From the NCBI GenBank assembly GCA_947488325.1, contig CANKYZ010000007.1, forward strand, positions 110,945 to 174,944: a stretch of 64,000 nt of DNA. The letters are read 5' to 3'. Each line of letters starts with the position of its first letter. Within the stretch, counting starts at the first letter, position 1. The position numbers and the translations under genes are program-made. The notes under the pieces are model-generated. The model saw only the letters and a program-made list of their open reading frames with translations. It did not search any database and was not told the origin of the DNA. Shown here piece after piece: positions 28,801 through 34,208 of the stretch. The DNA is from an uncultured Erythrobacter sp. (lineage in GTDB: Bacteria > Pseudomonadota > Alphaproteobacteria > Sphingomonadales > Sphingomonadaceae).

Positions 28801-29460
28801 ATCAACCAATGCACGCACTTTGTCAGGGTCGTTGAATGCGATGAACCTTGCATCACCGCCCGCATCAACGAATTCTTGGCGAGCCGCTCGAAAGTCCGCC
28901 AGGTCGGTTTCTCTAGCGAAAGTGGCTGTAGGAGATTGAGAAAACCGATCATCTGAAAGGTAACTTTGAGTATTGGCAGTAAGGTCCGCTGTAGTGGTTC
29001 CAGCCGGAAGACTGGCATCCTGCGCCGTCAGGTGAAGGTCACCATCTATAAGGCCTTTGGCCGTCTGATCACGGATGTCGGGAAGGTATTGATCTCTAAA
29101 GTATGCCCTAGCCTGCTCGAATGCAATCGGGTCAAGATCAGGATCCGCGAGCAATTGGTTGACAGGCAGACCGCCAAAACTGAAGTCTGTCCTGAAGTTT
29201 CTAATCAATCTGGCTTGCTCGTCGGCGATCCATGCGTGATTGCCAGCATGTCGCGGAGTGCCTGTTGCCTCCGCAACATCCCTATTTCGCGACAATTGCA
29301 TGAGGTTTTCGTCTGCGTCACGAAATTCGGCCAGAGATTGCTGATCCTGAAAAAGCCCGAACTGCTCGAAGATAAGATCATCGAAAATCGTTTTTTGGAG
29401 GATATGGTGATCGTCCATGCCGCCGAACTGGAATGCTTCTAGAAAGTCAAAAAAGCTCAT
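16831..29460 (-). CDS. giant RTX protein with N-terminal AHH-like nuclease motif
   Basis: About 4,209 residues, one uninterrupted frame. Residues 1-90 carry DDHHILQK (His18, His19), Asn52 and HAGNH (His71, Asn74, His75), the pattern of AHH-type HNH/endonuclease VII-fold toxins. Hydrophobic Gly/Ala-rich stretches lie near 265-345 and 790-990 (membrane or acylation region). Roughly 1,550-2,720 holds blocks of calcium-binding GGxGxDxLx nonapeptides. Two related beta-sandwich-like modules follow near 2,830-3,300, cadherin/VCBS-like repeats near 3,320-3,620, and two copies of a DLDGDG-type, EF-hand-like calcium module near 3,640-3,820 and 3,900-4,070. RTX proteins leave by type I secretion through a C-terminal signal. 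Start chosen at 29460, where ATGA overlaps the upstream gene and GAGAGGG precedes it; the frame continues 17 codons further up. Confidence 0.93.
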   Translation of the reverse strand: MSFFDFLEAFQFGGMDDHHILQKTIFDDLIFEQFGLFQDQQSLAEFRDADENLMQLSRNRDVAEATGTPRHAGNHAWIADEQARLIRNFRTDFSFGGLPVNQLLADPDLDPIAFEQARAYFRDQYLPDIRDQTAKGLIDGDLHLTAQDASLPAGTTTADLTANTQSYLSDDRFSQSPTATFARETDLADFRAARQEFVDAGGDARFIAFNDPDKVRALVDASDSAGVAPFKRSDAAAFDRLVGTVDDGNMEAFTAEYIRNKKIPPSIVNTAGIRLGGLIGIGALVAAFGADVAFAANSDTVEERDTAIQDAVVALGIEVTAVLLFAGAAPQAVAAVVAYVIYKAVTDEEFREVLFDAADTYVALAPQVVTRFFTGEQVFPSDDSLMVQHVSSPGSPYVPIVSGFAPLPPSDSELSEAGIERYEAFVFRLAEASDVYSLQVSDIGFSNSNDRFPVSVLDKDGIPIALVVTEDGLPASLYDPEASGNIAINSFMPIVTTPADGMFVVTPQDGWGVLDGQELEWLGSSDGIEQLGLRIENLLAVNAQRTRLQSETFRQKNINLGSTTATYRVYSTWAAEEAVAVRVADNGFDTPTNSNSIINIRREGRHVNIWLDHNEQQPANRASTSANPIEQRWGQDLLNRPNLSEIELFIALTPNGFEIYEFGRKIENPTPEQIEKVNRLYGVYETTLALNPFDAEERDAGVVSRTPRDLSAAEAGEGGAAPLTILVGSISDTVSSAATDDRIISISSRLVAARLQQELEQGGQEEVTNDDFDDLFVAALRGQAREIYTAGSVGRIFGSALGNAIASDDQVESLVLSGTLGAITESIGQAIGTGLASDSLSQGFDTGLAELPYNLGNAAVGALSSLLTAELVNAVGVDGVIGDLANTAAGAVIGQIAQNLVNGVGSFADLFNGVQIGTAVASFVGSKLAAEVVSFDTVGGQIGSSIGSSLGVIAAAELFKVGALAGPLGAAIGAFAGYVLGGLVGSVFGGTPRSGADASWDAESGHFVANNIYSRKGGSKEAAAALATVAADTFNAVLDATGGRVQNPTAITTGNYGMRKGDFVYRATSARSKDAITFRVSPKDHDDAFEQLTRHGIWQGLSDPDFAVVGGNIFVKRALYRTIESNASSAEFDQHALLANLQLARDWSFYRSNTGAVEAIANALDENERREFLAGWVVTAARVKDLGLDLRHKADWFGGYNALLVDAETNAAHVSFSFDYDFRNEKFSRLHLVDGRAIYDSVNVTSQTMLDGSEAGDVIDLRDASISDWEEFTINGDSGSSIANFGVHYTSNLLSNVSIAGTGPLTAGSITASSTANAVGREFNIGLLNSTGARGVGRDAVVTIVDQDDLPYLLVSDAHINEAASHFVFRVNFSRSLVENATLKFSFGNVEATDTHAFEQVVEYSIDHGGSWQLGSEAQLSIGSNGILARISASEFEHSERRGIDSVAVFGVKVVAGQDHFSNSDILHTGHGHIWDHASHEPLVWVDNQVVHGGAERQLILQVSGSTGNSATAELRVYDRSEYTVSTSTTVTGLAGNDTVHASSLGDNVLGGDGNDTLYGGRLDDWLLGGDGNDVLNAGAETGGLGGDGNYLDGGAGNDTLVGREGSDWLEGGDGVDTLSGGAGGDILTGGGSDGDTLFGGAGDDNYLLRLGDGADLVTDTNNQSLAWDTANDDYLGSFNESLRDLIAQRYDSVRDGNGELLAGSALGTWAAGQYAGNYQDWLGNYTPGISSSSGAIDGGDDSVVLGQGIGIGDVQLQRSGTVAQPGDDLIINVMTLDANGVEVASGDSLALENWFASPFDRIEWLRFADGNEIRIGDFTSLISGTNGDDTLIGTLGNDFVYGGGGDDTLFLLAGDDIGNGGTGSDFVSGDSGEDLIVGGSGADILSGEGGNDTLSGDGGDDQVFGGAGNDLLSGGRGDDTLVGGAGNDTFKYSRGDGHDIVVDEVAGTWQDAWTRTGGWNSAAGFSINSNGDLIGPGGAVLRENVGTADLPEIQWNGRLEYDSLGETLRFFAPATSGSTVADSGTDTVEFDPTIHIRDLALENRGNDLVVHISNDGGESGSFGGADSITLSQWNNGASGSIENLAFFSTGTIDLSVTNLIAGTADDDAALLGTSGANWITGGAGSDDITGNSADDILSGNGGADTIAGAEGDDVLYGGSGDDVLIGGDGADLLVGGSGSDWASYEDDASGIYFNLAAVDLATGSASGDSLSSVENVRGGSGADEIVGDVGDNILDGGAGNDILRGSEGNDTYIWDGSVIGSDTIQEGQASVNIAILGDGSLAAGYTAAWESVGLDGAFPEPNELWQYRIRHQGSLIYDDPNQLPRPDGLSAPTDQRDTSPQHWLQGYLQEATNGAAYQEQLSTSQDAGEDTLELAEGMYLASLTFALSGSDLVITHSGGASVTIQGQLTTGGRVETLQLHDGLAARLNNLILAGNGGSDDDFIFGNASNNVLSGDAGDDVLFGGTGNDNLAGNAGDDVIEGGAGNDTLSGGSNSLTADNPNSWGDTVRYTGSSTGVTVNLNLSAQVSGGDAQGDTLSGFENIEGSFSFDDTLTGDDSANRIFGHGGSDNLFGNGGDDVLVGGEGDDQLDGGAGEDNLSGDDGNDILDGGGENDLLVGGSGRDTLTGGSGDDQLLGGDGDESGSINSMARGLFGGAGNDFLDGGAGNDELEGGADDDTLIGGSGNDSLDGGAGDDTYAFYNDGGDDTVFDMSGDDTIVFLDEVNRNQLWMQQVGDDLQISIIGSDTQVNIDRFFAATNSTLIETVQTADGTLFLTDPEALTLIADMTAHSGSIPIEMPDLFSAQIERVWSEGTTPAPRAPETPQLVEITTLTPNAFNTDLWPRNAPTGRSFENLVNEEAWPRDIDDLPTAGTLGTGWTGYLAETSWVDTEAPYARSLATHHAGDRVVSLLAGQTNTNSAPGGGAQTNPIAIDKSKAYEFSAYFKVDALGQHHIFFGMGGDVEWGHSTGTDNINPYFISQELPSAGLGYEADKWYKFVGYVLPDGSEEEPVGSYGGIYDTETGEKLRDVNHFVWDASRSTTTTNLRFFNYYGQQNAGQFTHFFQPELREVTDTRYILGGDQRLNVWQDSTYVGSTYVEGNQNLPHYNGDGDSRWIEVLGPDGNPITALEAGQFDDNPDGGGQFTNNVTIDRSKTYRYVQYFRKSDLETHSVSLAVLAGSDEMKRVETGQNTRFGYFTHSGHGPSGWQQQLTEDEWFMAVGYVFADGSLPTDAEDYGGIFRASDGAKVADVYNFQWDSGTDPLFVQGLYFTHHGGTERQWTTQFLEPSFGVIDQADVAASNADPFGNSNNWLGEPVTIDASLGVTDYDNNITSWALDPNGTPANGEIVSVNETTGSVVYRPFASALGEDGFSVVAIDAGGNQTIVPIEVNLTLGNVNEAPIVPIDGYDLELAENSALGTVVGALTATDPGETVEYLFDNALMVTMGGTDWTFSNDRRFKMNRATGEVLLNEGSFDFEFGQGAFNYDVRIRNRAGSKGSRSVYTSLAITIGDVNELHTMAAATLDIAYFERALGPLVPVPDMEGRAINLVSLMLDDPEGQNLSWSLVNQPANPVWSLAIDGTLHQVDAITASSTHSLTVRATDSDGNSQDAVLTLNVGADDGSADNLPVFSPVPGYGDFSGIYGYNYLPPVILDLDGDGVELLTIDAGVQFDMDSNGTLDRTGWFSPDDAVLAIDENANGIVDNGSEINFQRFIEGAFSDLEGLAFFDTNANGLFDNGDARWGEFVVWQDLNSDGVSQADELRSLDDAGLVSINLTGSETGQEVDGTDNVIFATSTYETTSGTIGEVGDVFFVFDPATPDTTPPPEPPIVDDPADTPDSDAPATYGFGSLSYGEKSKRYRLSSRSGSLFIGPRGSNRMVDQRAGLVAGPTYFAFRNRTFGMLSAVVLDLDGDGLETRRYKKTRAAFDMDGNGSRDNVGWTTSNDGFLVIDRNDNGRVDDATEMAFLDSDGNLQNGQAGLFALDTNGDGIVSADDELFSSLQIWVDSDGDGVTDIGEMQSLASRGIESISLAFAGVEETKRFGRNLTLATTVFTRTDGSTGTAGDIAFGFVPSDEPAPAVQSSVTPRMLAIEDGLAQFAGLSIEDMSLDALMALWPDGVRNHDRLDTYIGTTGGDFPLPVLAVRHEEERSDGDGVSAEDVEPAHIQPDNGLDATAAARLALLRQNIAVFGSDGGVEDFGERRYGAYAPLDYFA

Positions 29461-30209
29461 TTGAGCAACCCTCTCTTTCGGTGCCAATAGACTAAATACT
29501 GGCCAGGCCACCTTTCAGATTGAGCAAATTCTTCGTCGCTTGGCTCTTGGAGCGGTGTAAAATCCAACCCGGTAAGACCATTTGCAATCCACGCATCGAC
29601 CAGCACATCGTCCCAAATCATCCCTTTGACCGAGAATCGAGATAGGAAAAACGCGTGTATGCTCGGCGATAGGTCAGGAGCCTGGAAGTTGTAGATTACT
29701 CTAAAATTTGGGTTCGGTAGATCGCCATCTGGACCTCCAGGAGGGATGCGCACAAACTCCGAATTTTCCTCGTCAAATTCAACGACAATCCGCTTAACCG
29801 CGGCAAGCCAATAGCTCTCAATCCGCTTGCCACCCGCGGTTTCGGTATCGGCTTCCAAAAACTCAAACGCTTCGGCGTCGATTTCCTCAAGGAAGCGCTT
29901 AGCCCTCTCAGAGATGAATTTATATGAGCCTGACTTGTACGCATCAAAGGGAGGCTTTGATTTTAGACCAACCGCAATTCTTGGTTTCCCATTGAGTATC
30001 GGCAAGCCACTCGAAATAGGAATCTTGCTGTATGGCGTTAGCGTCTTCGTTGTCATCGGCATACCTCTCGGCTGTCGAATTTCGCTAAGGTTTAGCCACT
30101 TCCAGTCACCAAACGGCCGGAGCGTGTCGCTGTATTCCGCAATATAGAACCGGCGCTTTGGCACTTGATCAGGCATTACTTCGCGTCCATCGTTGCTGTG
30201 TGAATTCAC
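29457..30209 (-). CDS. Imm11/DUF1629-like protein, candidate immunity protein
   Basis: 250 residues, no signal peptide, so cytoplasmic. The plan fits DUF1629/Imm11: an N-terminal FYIAEYSD stretch, a central YKFISERAKRFLEEIDAEAFEF segment, and a C-terminal IWDDVLVDAWIANGLTGLDFTPL. This family neutralises nuclease-type polymorphic toxins. It starts with GTG after GGGAGAGAG and its stop overlaps the RTX start (ATGA), while its own start overlaps the stop of an HlyD remnant. Translation coupling to the RTX gene fits an immunity role. No search was run, so family membership is from pattern only. Confidence 0.78.
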   Translation of the reverse strand: MNSHSNDGREVMPDQVPKRRFYIAEYSDTLRPFGDWKWLNLSEIRQPRGMPMTTKTLTPYSKIPISSGLPILNGKPRIAVGLKSKPPFDAYKSGSYKFISERAKRFLEEIDAEAFEFLEADTETAGGKRIESYWLAAVKRIVVEFDEENSEFVRIPPGGPDGDLPNPNFRVIYNFQAPDLSPSIHAFFLSRFSVKGMIWDDVLVDAWIANGLTGLDFTPLQEPSDEEFAQSERWPGQYLVYWHRKRGLLK

Positions 30210-30541
30210 CGCTCTCTCCCAGCCTCTCTTACCGACTGGGAAATAGGAGAAAGTAAATATTGAATAATCTGCCTCCGCCCAGTCATGATTTCTGCTTGAA
30301 CACTCATGCTTGAGGTTACATTGTCACATAAACGCGAACGATCCAAGTCTGTTCCTTGACATTGAAGTCTAATTTTTACTTGATAGACTGGGCTCTGAGG
30401 TTGACTTCCGGCCTCTCCACTCGCTTGATTACTGCTTCCTGCCGTACCTGAATCAACAGAATTGCGGCTAATGTTCTCAACAACACCATCAATCAGGCCG
30501 TAATCAGTGAAATTGAAGGTCTCGACTTTAACGGCGATGGA
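30206..30541 (-). pseudogene. C-terminal remnant of an HlyD-family membrane-fusion protein
   Basis: An open stretch of 111 codons too broken for a normal gene. Its translation has the end of a type I secretion adaptor: VKVETFNFTDYGLIDGVVENIS, then YQVKIRLQ, then VQAEIMTGRRQIIQYLLSP, ending SVREAGRER. The rest of HlyD (membrane helix, coiled coil, lipoyl part) is missing; similarity stops near 30541 and an in-frame TAG lies at 30616. There is no plausible start codon. Its TGA overlaps the GTG of the Imm11-like gene (GTGA), as in an intact operon of secretion genes, immunity, RTX. Best explained as a deletion scar. Confidence 0.85.
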
Positions 30542-30563
30542 TAGGGATCGGGAACAGCGCGGG

Positions 30564-30597
30564 ATGGGGATAGAGCAAGCCGCTCTCGTATCCCCAT
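30564..30597 (-). terminator. stem-loop after zinc-ribbon/SH3 gene
   Basis: Arms ATGGGGATA (30564-30572) and TATCCCCAT (30589-30597) pair perfectly; inside, GAGC and GCTC can extend the stem with a 3-base bulge. It begins 12 bases after the stop of the leftward zinc-ribbon gene. There is no T-run, so it may be an mRNA-stabilising or Rho-linked structure rather than a strict intrinsic terminator. Confidence 0.5.
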
Positions 30598-30608
30598 TGA
30601 ACTGACAG

Positions 30609-31541
30609 TCAATCTATCATGAATTCAGGCCTGCAACCCGCATCAGGAACGTGAAAAACTCCATCGGGCTGATTGGGATCCAGGACATTGCTCATTATCA
30701 AGCTAAAGCCGTTTGCCGTTAAGAAGATGCTCAGCGTTTCTGGCCATTCTTCACGTAATGAGCTGAAAGCGACATGGTAGATATCATTGCCGCGCTCATC
30801 TTTAGAAACGCGCTCCAGGCGGCCCAAGGATTCAGATATTCGGATTTCGTTTGCCGAGATCTCGACAATAGCATCGGGCCCAGCGCCTCGGCACGAGTCC
30901 ATCGATGACCACCGGCCACGGATCACCTGAGCGAATTCGGCCACTGCGGTCAGTCCCTCGCCTGTGCGGGCGTCATTTTCGATCTGATCGAGGTCGACAA
31001 GATTGGCGCCCCAAACATATCCGCCGCCCGCAAGTTTGAGCCAACGTGAAGTCGGATCGAACGCTTTGACTTCACGCGCTTTAACTGTCGCGCCCTCATT
31101 CAGCGTCCGGATGACAGTCGTTCCCTCGCTGGTCGGAAAGTCGCGGACGTTTGCTGGTCCGGTGACAAAAAACTCCGTTTCTTCGCCGACAAACACGTCT
31201 TCATAACTGGCAAGGTCTGGCAGGCCATCTGCGGTTAGCTGCGGCATCTCGGGCGTTTCCTCAAACAGGGATCCGATGCCGCGCGTGATTGGATTGCTGG
31301 TAAATGTGATGAGCAGCAAGGCTAACACGCTCGCTCCAGCTATGACCTTCGTTCGGTTTTGCGGGTTGGCTGCGTAGGCAATTGCTGCTGACACGAGCTT
31401 GCCCAAGCCTGTACCCAACTCTGTGACATAGCGACCTGCGAGTTGACCCGCGCCCATGCCTCGCTCGGTTACCTGACCGCATTTTGGGCAAAAGGTCTCA
31501 CGAAAATCGAGCTCTGCATCGCATGACGTGCATTCATTCAT
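30609..31541 (-). CDS. zinc-ribbon and SH3-like domain membrane protein
   Basis: 310 residues. Residues 4-21 hold a CxxC/CxxC zinc ribbon (CTSC, CPKC), a membrane helix lies near residues 65-85 (VIAGASVLALLLITF), and a bacterial SH3-like domain follows (about 120-190, containing GPANVRDFPTSEGTTVIRTLNEG and GGGYVWGANL). The C-terminal ~110 residues are beta-rich and unassigned. SH3 domains of this type usually bind cell wall. ATG at 31541 after GGGAAG; the frame extends further up without a ribosome site. It is next to the AlpA remnant inside the island edge. Confidence 0.82.
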   Translation of the reverse strand: MNECTSCDAELDFRETFCPKCGQVTERGMGAGQLAGRYVTELGTGLGKLVSAAIAYAANPQNRTKVIAGASVLALLLITFTSNPITRGIGSLFEETPEMPQLTADGLPDLASYEDVFVGEETEFFVTGPANVRDFPTSEGTTVIRTLNEGATVKAREVKAFDPTSRWLKLAGGGYVWGANLVDLDQIENDARTGEGLTAVAEFAQVIRGRWSSMDSCRGAGPDAIVEISANEIRISESLGRLERVSKDERGNDIYHVAFSSLREEWPETLSIFLTANGFSLIMSNVLDPNQPDGVFHVPDAGCRPEFMID

Positions 31542-31600
31542 CTGCTTCCCCCCAAAGCAAAATGGGTGACCGAGTTCTGCAGACCCGATCACCCGCTCCT

Positions 31601-31807
31601 TTAACAGGAGTGCCGGGCAGGTTCGTCTCGGGCTTCTAGGCGCTCTTGGAGCCAATCCAGGACTTCATCCTCAACCCATCCGACCCGGCTTAGGCCCAGC
31701 TGTACCCGTTTGGGGAATAGGCCTGCCTTTTCCAGGCGTGCGATGTGCTGAGGTGAATACAGAACATACTAGGCTGGACTCGTTCGAACAAAGGTAAGAC
31801 CGCCTCG
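31601..31807 (-). pseudogene. AlpA-family regulator remnant with in-frame amber codon
   Basis: The translated strand reads LTFVRTSPA, a TAG stop (31769-31771), then YVLYSPQHIARLEKAGLFPKR, GLSRVGWVEDEVLDWLQERLEAR and a TAA at 31601-31603. This is the helix-turn-helix of phage AlpA/excisionase regulators, interrupted by the amber codon in the N-terminal third. No start codon is evident upstream. AlpA proteins usually sit beside integrases in islands; this one lies 108 bp from the right attachment repeat. Confidence 0.85.
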
Positions 31808-31914
31808 AATTCTCTGCAGTACACCTAACTTACAGGTGGCCCAAAAGGTGGTTTTTTGTTCAATTTGAAATTTTGAACTATCGTTATCAATTACTTAATT
31901 TTCCTATTTGTGCA

Positions 31915-31928
31915 TCTCGACCGCACCA
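31915..31928 (+). repeat. right attachment repeat (attR)
   Basis: TCTCGACCGCACCA, identical to the 3' end of tRNA-Leu at 13064-13077, in AT-rich non-coding sequence. No tRNA body precedes it. It closes the island. Confidence 0.82.
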
Positions 31929-32023
31929 TTTCTCCTCCTGCCATGCACTTCACTGGCATTTATATGACTGGAAAAGAACAGGATAAACGACAAGAGAGGG
32001 TTCCACCGATTTAGTGTAGGACC

Positions 32024-33184
32024 GTGACAGCCCAATTGTTTCACTTCCCTCGCCTCGAATTTGATGCAGCAGCCGATTCTCTGCGCGATGATGTGCGAGC
32101 GTTTCTTGCGGTTGAGCGTGAAAGGGATGGGTTTACGCCGGCGGCTGATTGCTGGGTCTCTGCGGCCGACCCTGAGTTCAGCCGTAAAATGGGTACGCAT
32201 GGTTGGCTTGGGATGACTTGGCCCATGCGATATGGTGGGCATGGTCGACCGGTTTCGCACCGTTTTGTCGTCACAGAAGAGATGCTCGCCGCTGGAGCCC
32301 CGGTCGCGGCGCATTGGATCGCGGATCGACAAACTGGCAGCCACATTCTGCGATACGGTTCTGAAGAGCAAAGGCACTCCATCTTACCTAGGATTGCGGC
32401 AGGCAAGTGTTTCACGGCGATTGGGATGAGTGAACCGCAGGCTGGTTCGGACTTGGCTGCGATACGAACTGAGGCTCGACGGACCGATTCAGGGTGGGTG
32501 CTATCTGGTCGCAAAGTTTGGTCTACAGGTGCCCATTATTCACACTATATGGTCGTGCTCGCGCGTACCTCGCCCGCAGAGGGGCGGAATCGGCAGGTTG
32601 GGCTTTCTCAATTCTTGGTCGATCTGTCGCTACCCGGGATCGACATCTCCGGCATCAAAGACCTTGGCGGGACTCCACATTTCAATGAGACCTTGTTCGA
32701 CAATGTTGAGCTATCCGCCGACACTTTACTTGGAACAGAGGGCAATGGTTGGGTGCAGTGTATGGGTGAATTGACGCTCGAACGTTCTGGCCCTGAACGG
32801 TTCCTCACTTCCTTGGTGGTGCTAGAAAAAGCGTTGCCGATGATTGCGCACCATGCAGATGATCGCCGTGCTGGCGAGATTGGGTCGATCCTCGCAAATC
32901 TGCGTGTGCTTCGTCGAATGTCGCTGGGCATTGCGCAAATGCTGGAGGAAGGCGCGAGCCCAGCAACTGCGGCGGCTGTGGTGAAGGAGATGGGCAATAG
33001 GTTCGAGAACAAAATCGTTGCCCAATTGCGGGCGATGTTGGCGGGCATTCGGCGAAATGAGTGGCCGGATGGGCTCGAACCTTTGCTACGCGAAGCGGTC
33101 TTGCATCTGCCCTCCAACACATTGCGTGGCGGCACGACAGAGATCCTCCGTGGTATCATCGCACGCGATATGGGGGTGCGATGA
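32024..33184 (+). CDS. acyl-CoA dehydrogenase (first of pair)
   Basis: FAD-dependent enzyme that desaturates acyl-CoA thioesters, 386 residues. Family patterns: GMTWPMRYGGHGR, AIGMSEPQAGSDLAAIRTEA (FAD-binding loop), WVLSGRKVWSTGAH, and a C-terminal RGGTTEILRGIIARDMG. Starts with GTG. The gene overlaps the next dehydrogenase by four bases (ATGA); such paired dehydrogenases often form heteromers that act on steroid or unusual acyl-CoA chains. Substrate unknown. First gene outside the island. Confidence 0.92.
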   Translation: MTAQLFHFPRLEFDAAADSLRDDVRAFLAVERERDGFTPAADCWVSAADPEFSRKMGTHGWLGMTWPMRYGGHGRPVSHRFVVTEEMLAAGAPVAAHWIADRQTGSHILRYGSEEQRHSILPRIAAGKCFTAIGMSEPQAGSDLAAIRTEARRTDSGWVLSGRKVWSTGAHYSHYMVVLARTSPAEGRNRQVGLSQFLVDLSLPGIDISGIKDLGGTPHFNETLFDNVELSADTLLGTEGNGWVQCMGELTLERSGPERFLTSLVVLEKALPMIAHHADDRRAGEIGSILANLRVLRRMSLGIAQMLEEGASPATAAAVVKEMGNRFENKIVAQLRAMLAGIRRNEWPDGLEPLLREAVLHLPSNTLRGGTTEILRGIIARDMGVR

Positions 33185-34197
33185 TGGAGGGCGATGACCT
33201 CTCTATGATCGTCGATGGGCTTGAGCGTATCCTTGGCGATGCGTCGCTCGAAGCAATCGATGAGGCTGGCGGACTGGGCGTAGAGGCGGATGCGCTGTGG
33301 GCCACTCTGACTGGGAACGGGTATCATAAATTCTGCACGGCTGATCAGCATGGCGGTTTTGGCGGAACGATCGGTGATGCGGCGGCATTAGTGGGCCTTG
33401 CGGGGCGTTATGCTTTGGCTTTGCCACTGGCCGATACATTGCTCGCAAATGGCCTGTTGTCTGCCTGCGGAATTGAAGCCCCGGATATCCGTATCGGTCT
33501 TGCTGATTCGCTCGACCCATTTGCACCGCTGGCTTACGCTGCGCAGCTAGATGCAGCACTTTTCATTGAGGGAAAGCGATTGCACCTGACGCGGTTAGCG
33601 CCCGGTGATGTGACAGCACTGTTGCAAGCAGAAGATGGTGCGAGCCGTTTCACCAGAGTGCCGCAAGAAACATTATGCGAGGCTGCAACTCCTGACTGGC
33701 TCACCCCTGAAACAACCCATGCCCTGGCTGCGTTTATGCGCGCCGCCGCCATGTCGGGCGCAATGGAGACCGTGCTCAAGATGACGCTTACTTACACGCA
33801 AGAGCGGGAGCAATTTGGTCGACCACTGTCCAAATTTCAGGCGATCCAGCACCATCTCTCCGACATTGCTTGCGAAACTGCAGCTTCGATCGCGGCAGTT
33901 GGAATGGCGCGTGATGCACTTTCTGCTGATCCCAGTTGCGGTCAGCAAGTTTGGGATGAAATCGCGATTGCGAAAATTCGCTGCGGTGAGGCTGCGGGAC
34001 GGGTGGCAGCGGCGGCCCATCAAGCACACGGAGCGATGGGCTTTACTCGCGAATATGCATTAGGGCGCTACACAAGGCGGCTGTGGCAGTGGCAAGACGA
34101 GTTTGGTTCAGAAACCGAATGGGCATCGCGACTTGGTCACAGTGTGCTAGCCGCACCAGAACCAAGCCTCTGGGCGCGCATTAGCCAGCCATCTTAG
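33181..34197 (+). CDS. acyl-CoA dehydrogenase (second, shorter subunit)
   Basis: 338 residues starting at the ATG that overlaps the preceding stop. It keeps the C-terminal acyl-CoA dehydrogenase domain (YTQEREQFGRPLSKFQAIQHHLSD, RCGEAAGRVAAAAHQAHGAMGFTREYALGRYTRRLWQWQDEFGSE) while the N-terminal half is shortened (HGGFGGTIGDAAALVGLAG). Two adjacent, diverged dehydrogenases, one long and one short, suggest a heteromeric enzyme. Followed by an enoyl-CoA hydratase 11 bp later, completing the first two steps of beta-oxidation. Confidence 0.9.
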   Translation: MMEGDDLSMIVDGLERILGDASLEAIDEAGGLGVEADALWATLTGNGYHKFCTADQHGGFGGTIGDAAALVGLAGRYALALPLADTLLANGLLSACGIEAPDIRIGLADSLDPFAPLAYAAQLDAALFIEGKRLHLTRLAPGDVTALLQAEDGASRFTRVPQETLCEAATPDWLTPETTHALAAFMRAAAMSGAMETVLKMTLTYTQEREQFGRPLSKFQAIQHHLSDIACETAASIAAVGMARDALSADPSCGQQVWDEIAIAKIRCGEAAGRVAAAAHQAHGAMGFTREYALGRYTRRLWQWQDEFGSETEWASRLGHSVLAAPEPSLWARISQPS

Positions 34198-34208
34198 GAG
34201 ACACATAC

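Larger units (their letters stand above)
13064..31928. mobile_element. genomic island inserted at tRNA-Leu(GAG)
   Basis: Delimited by two exact copies of TCTCGACCGCACCA, one being the tRNA 3' end (13064-13077), the other free-standing at 31915-31928; similarity runs on weakly past the repeat (18 of 19 bases). Everything between is accessory: HEPN-like pair, RES protein, RTX operon, HlyD remnant, zinc-ribbon/SH3 protein and a broken AlpA-type regulator. The ordinary metabolic gene order resumes directly after the right repeat. No integrase gene was found, so the element is probably fixed. Reading it as one island is an inference from repeat, cargo and AlpA remnant together. Confidence 0.8.

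Noticed and set aside
17300..29300. Long reading frames on the plus strand opposite the RTX gene
   Set aside because: They are rich in Pro/Ser/Ala and follow the nonapeptide-coding repeats in reverse; no start signals or families. They are antisense shadows of the giant gene.
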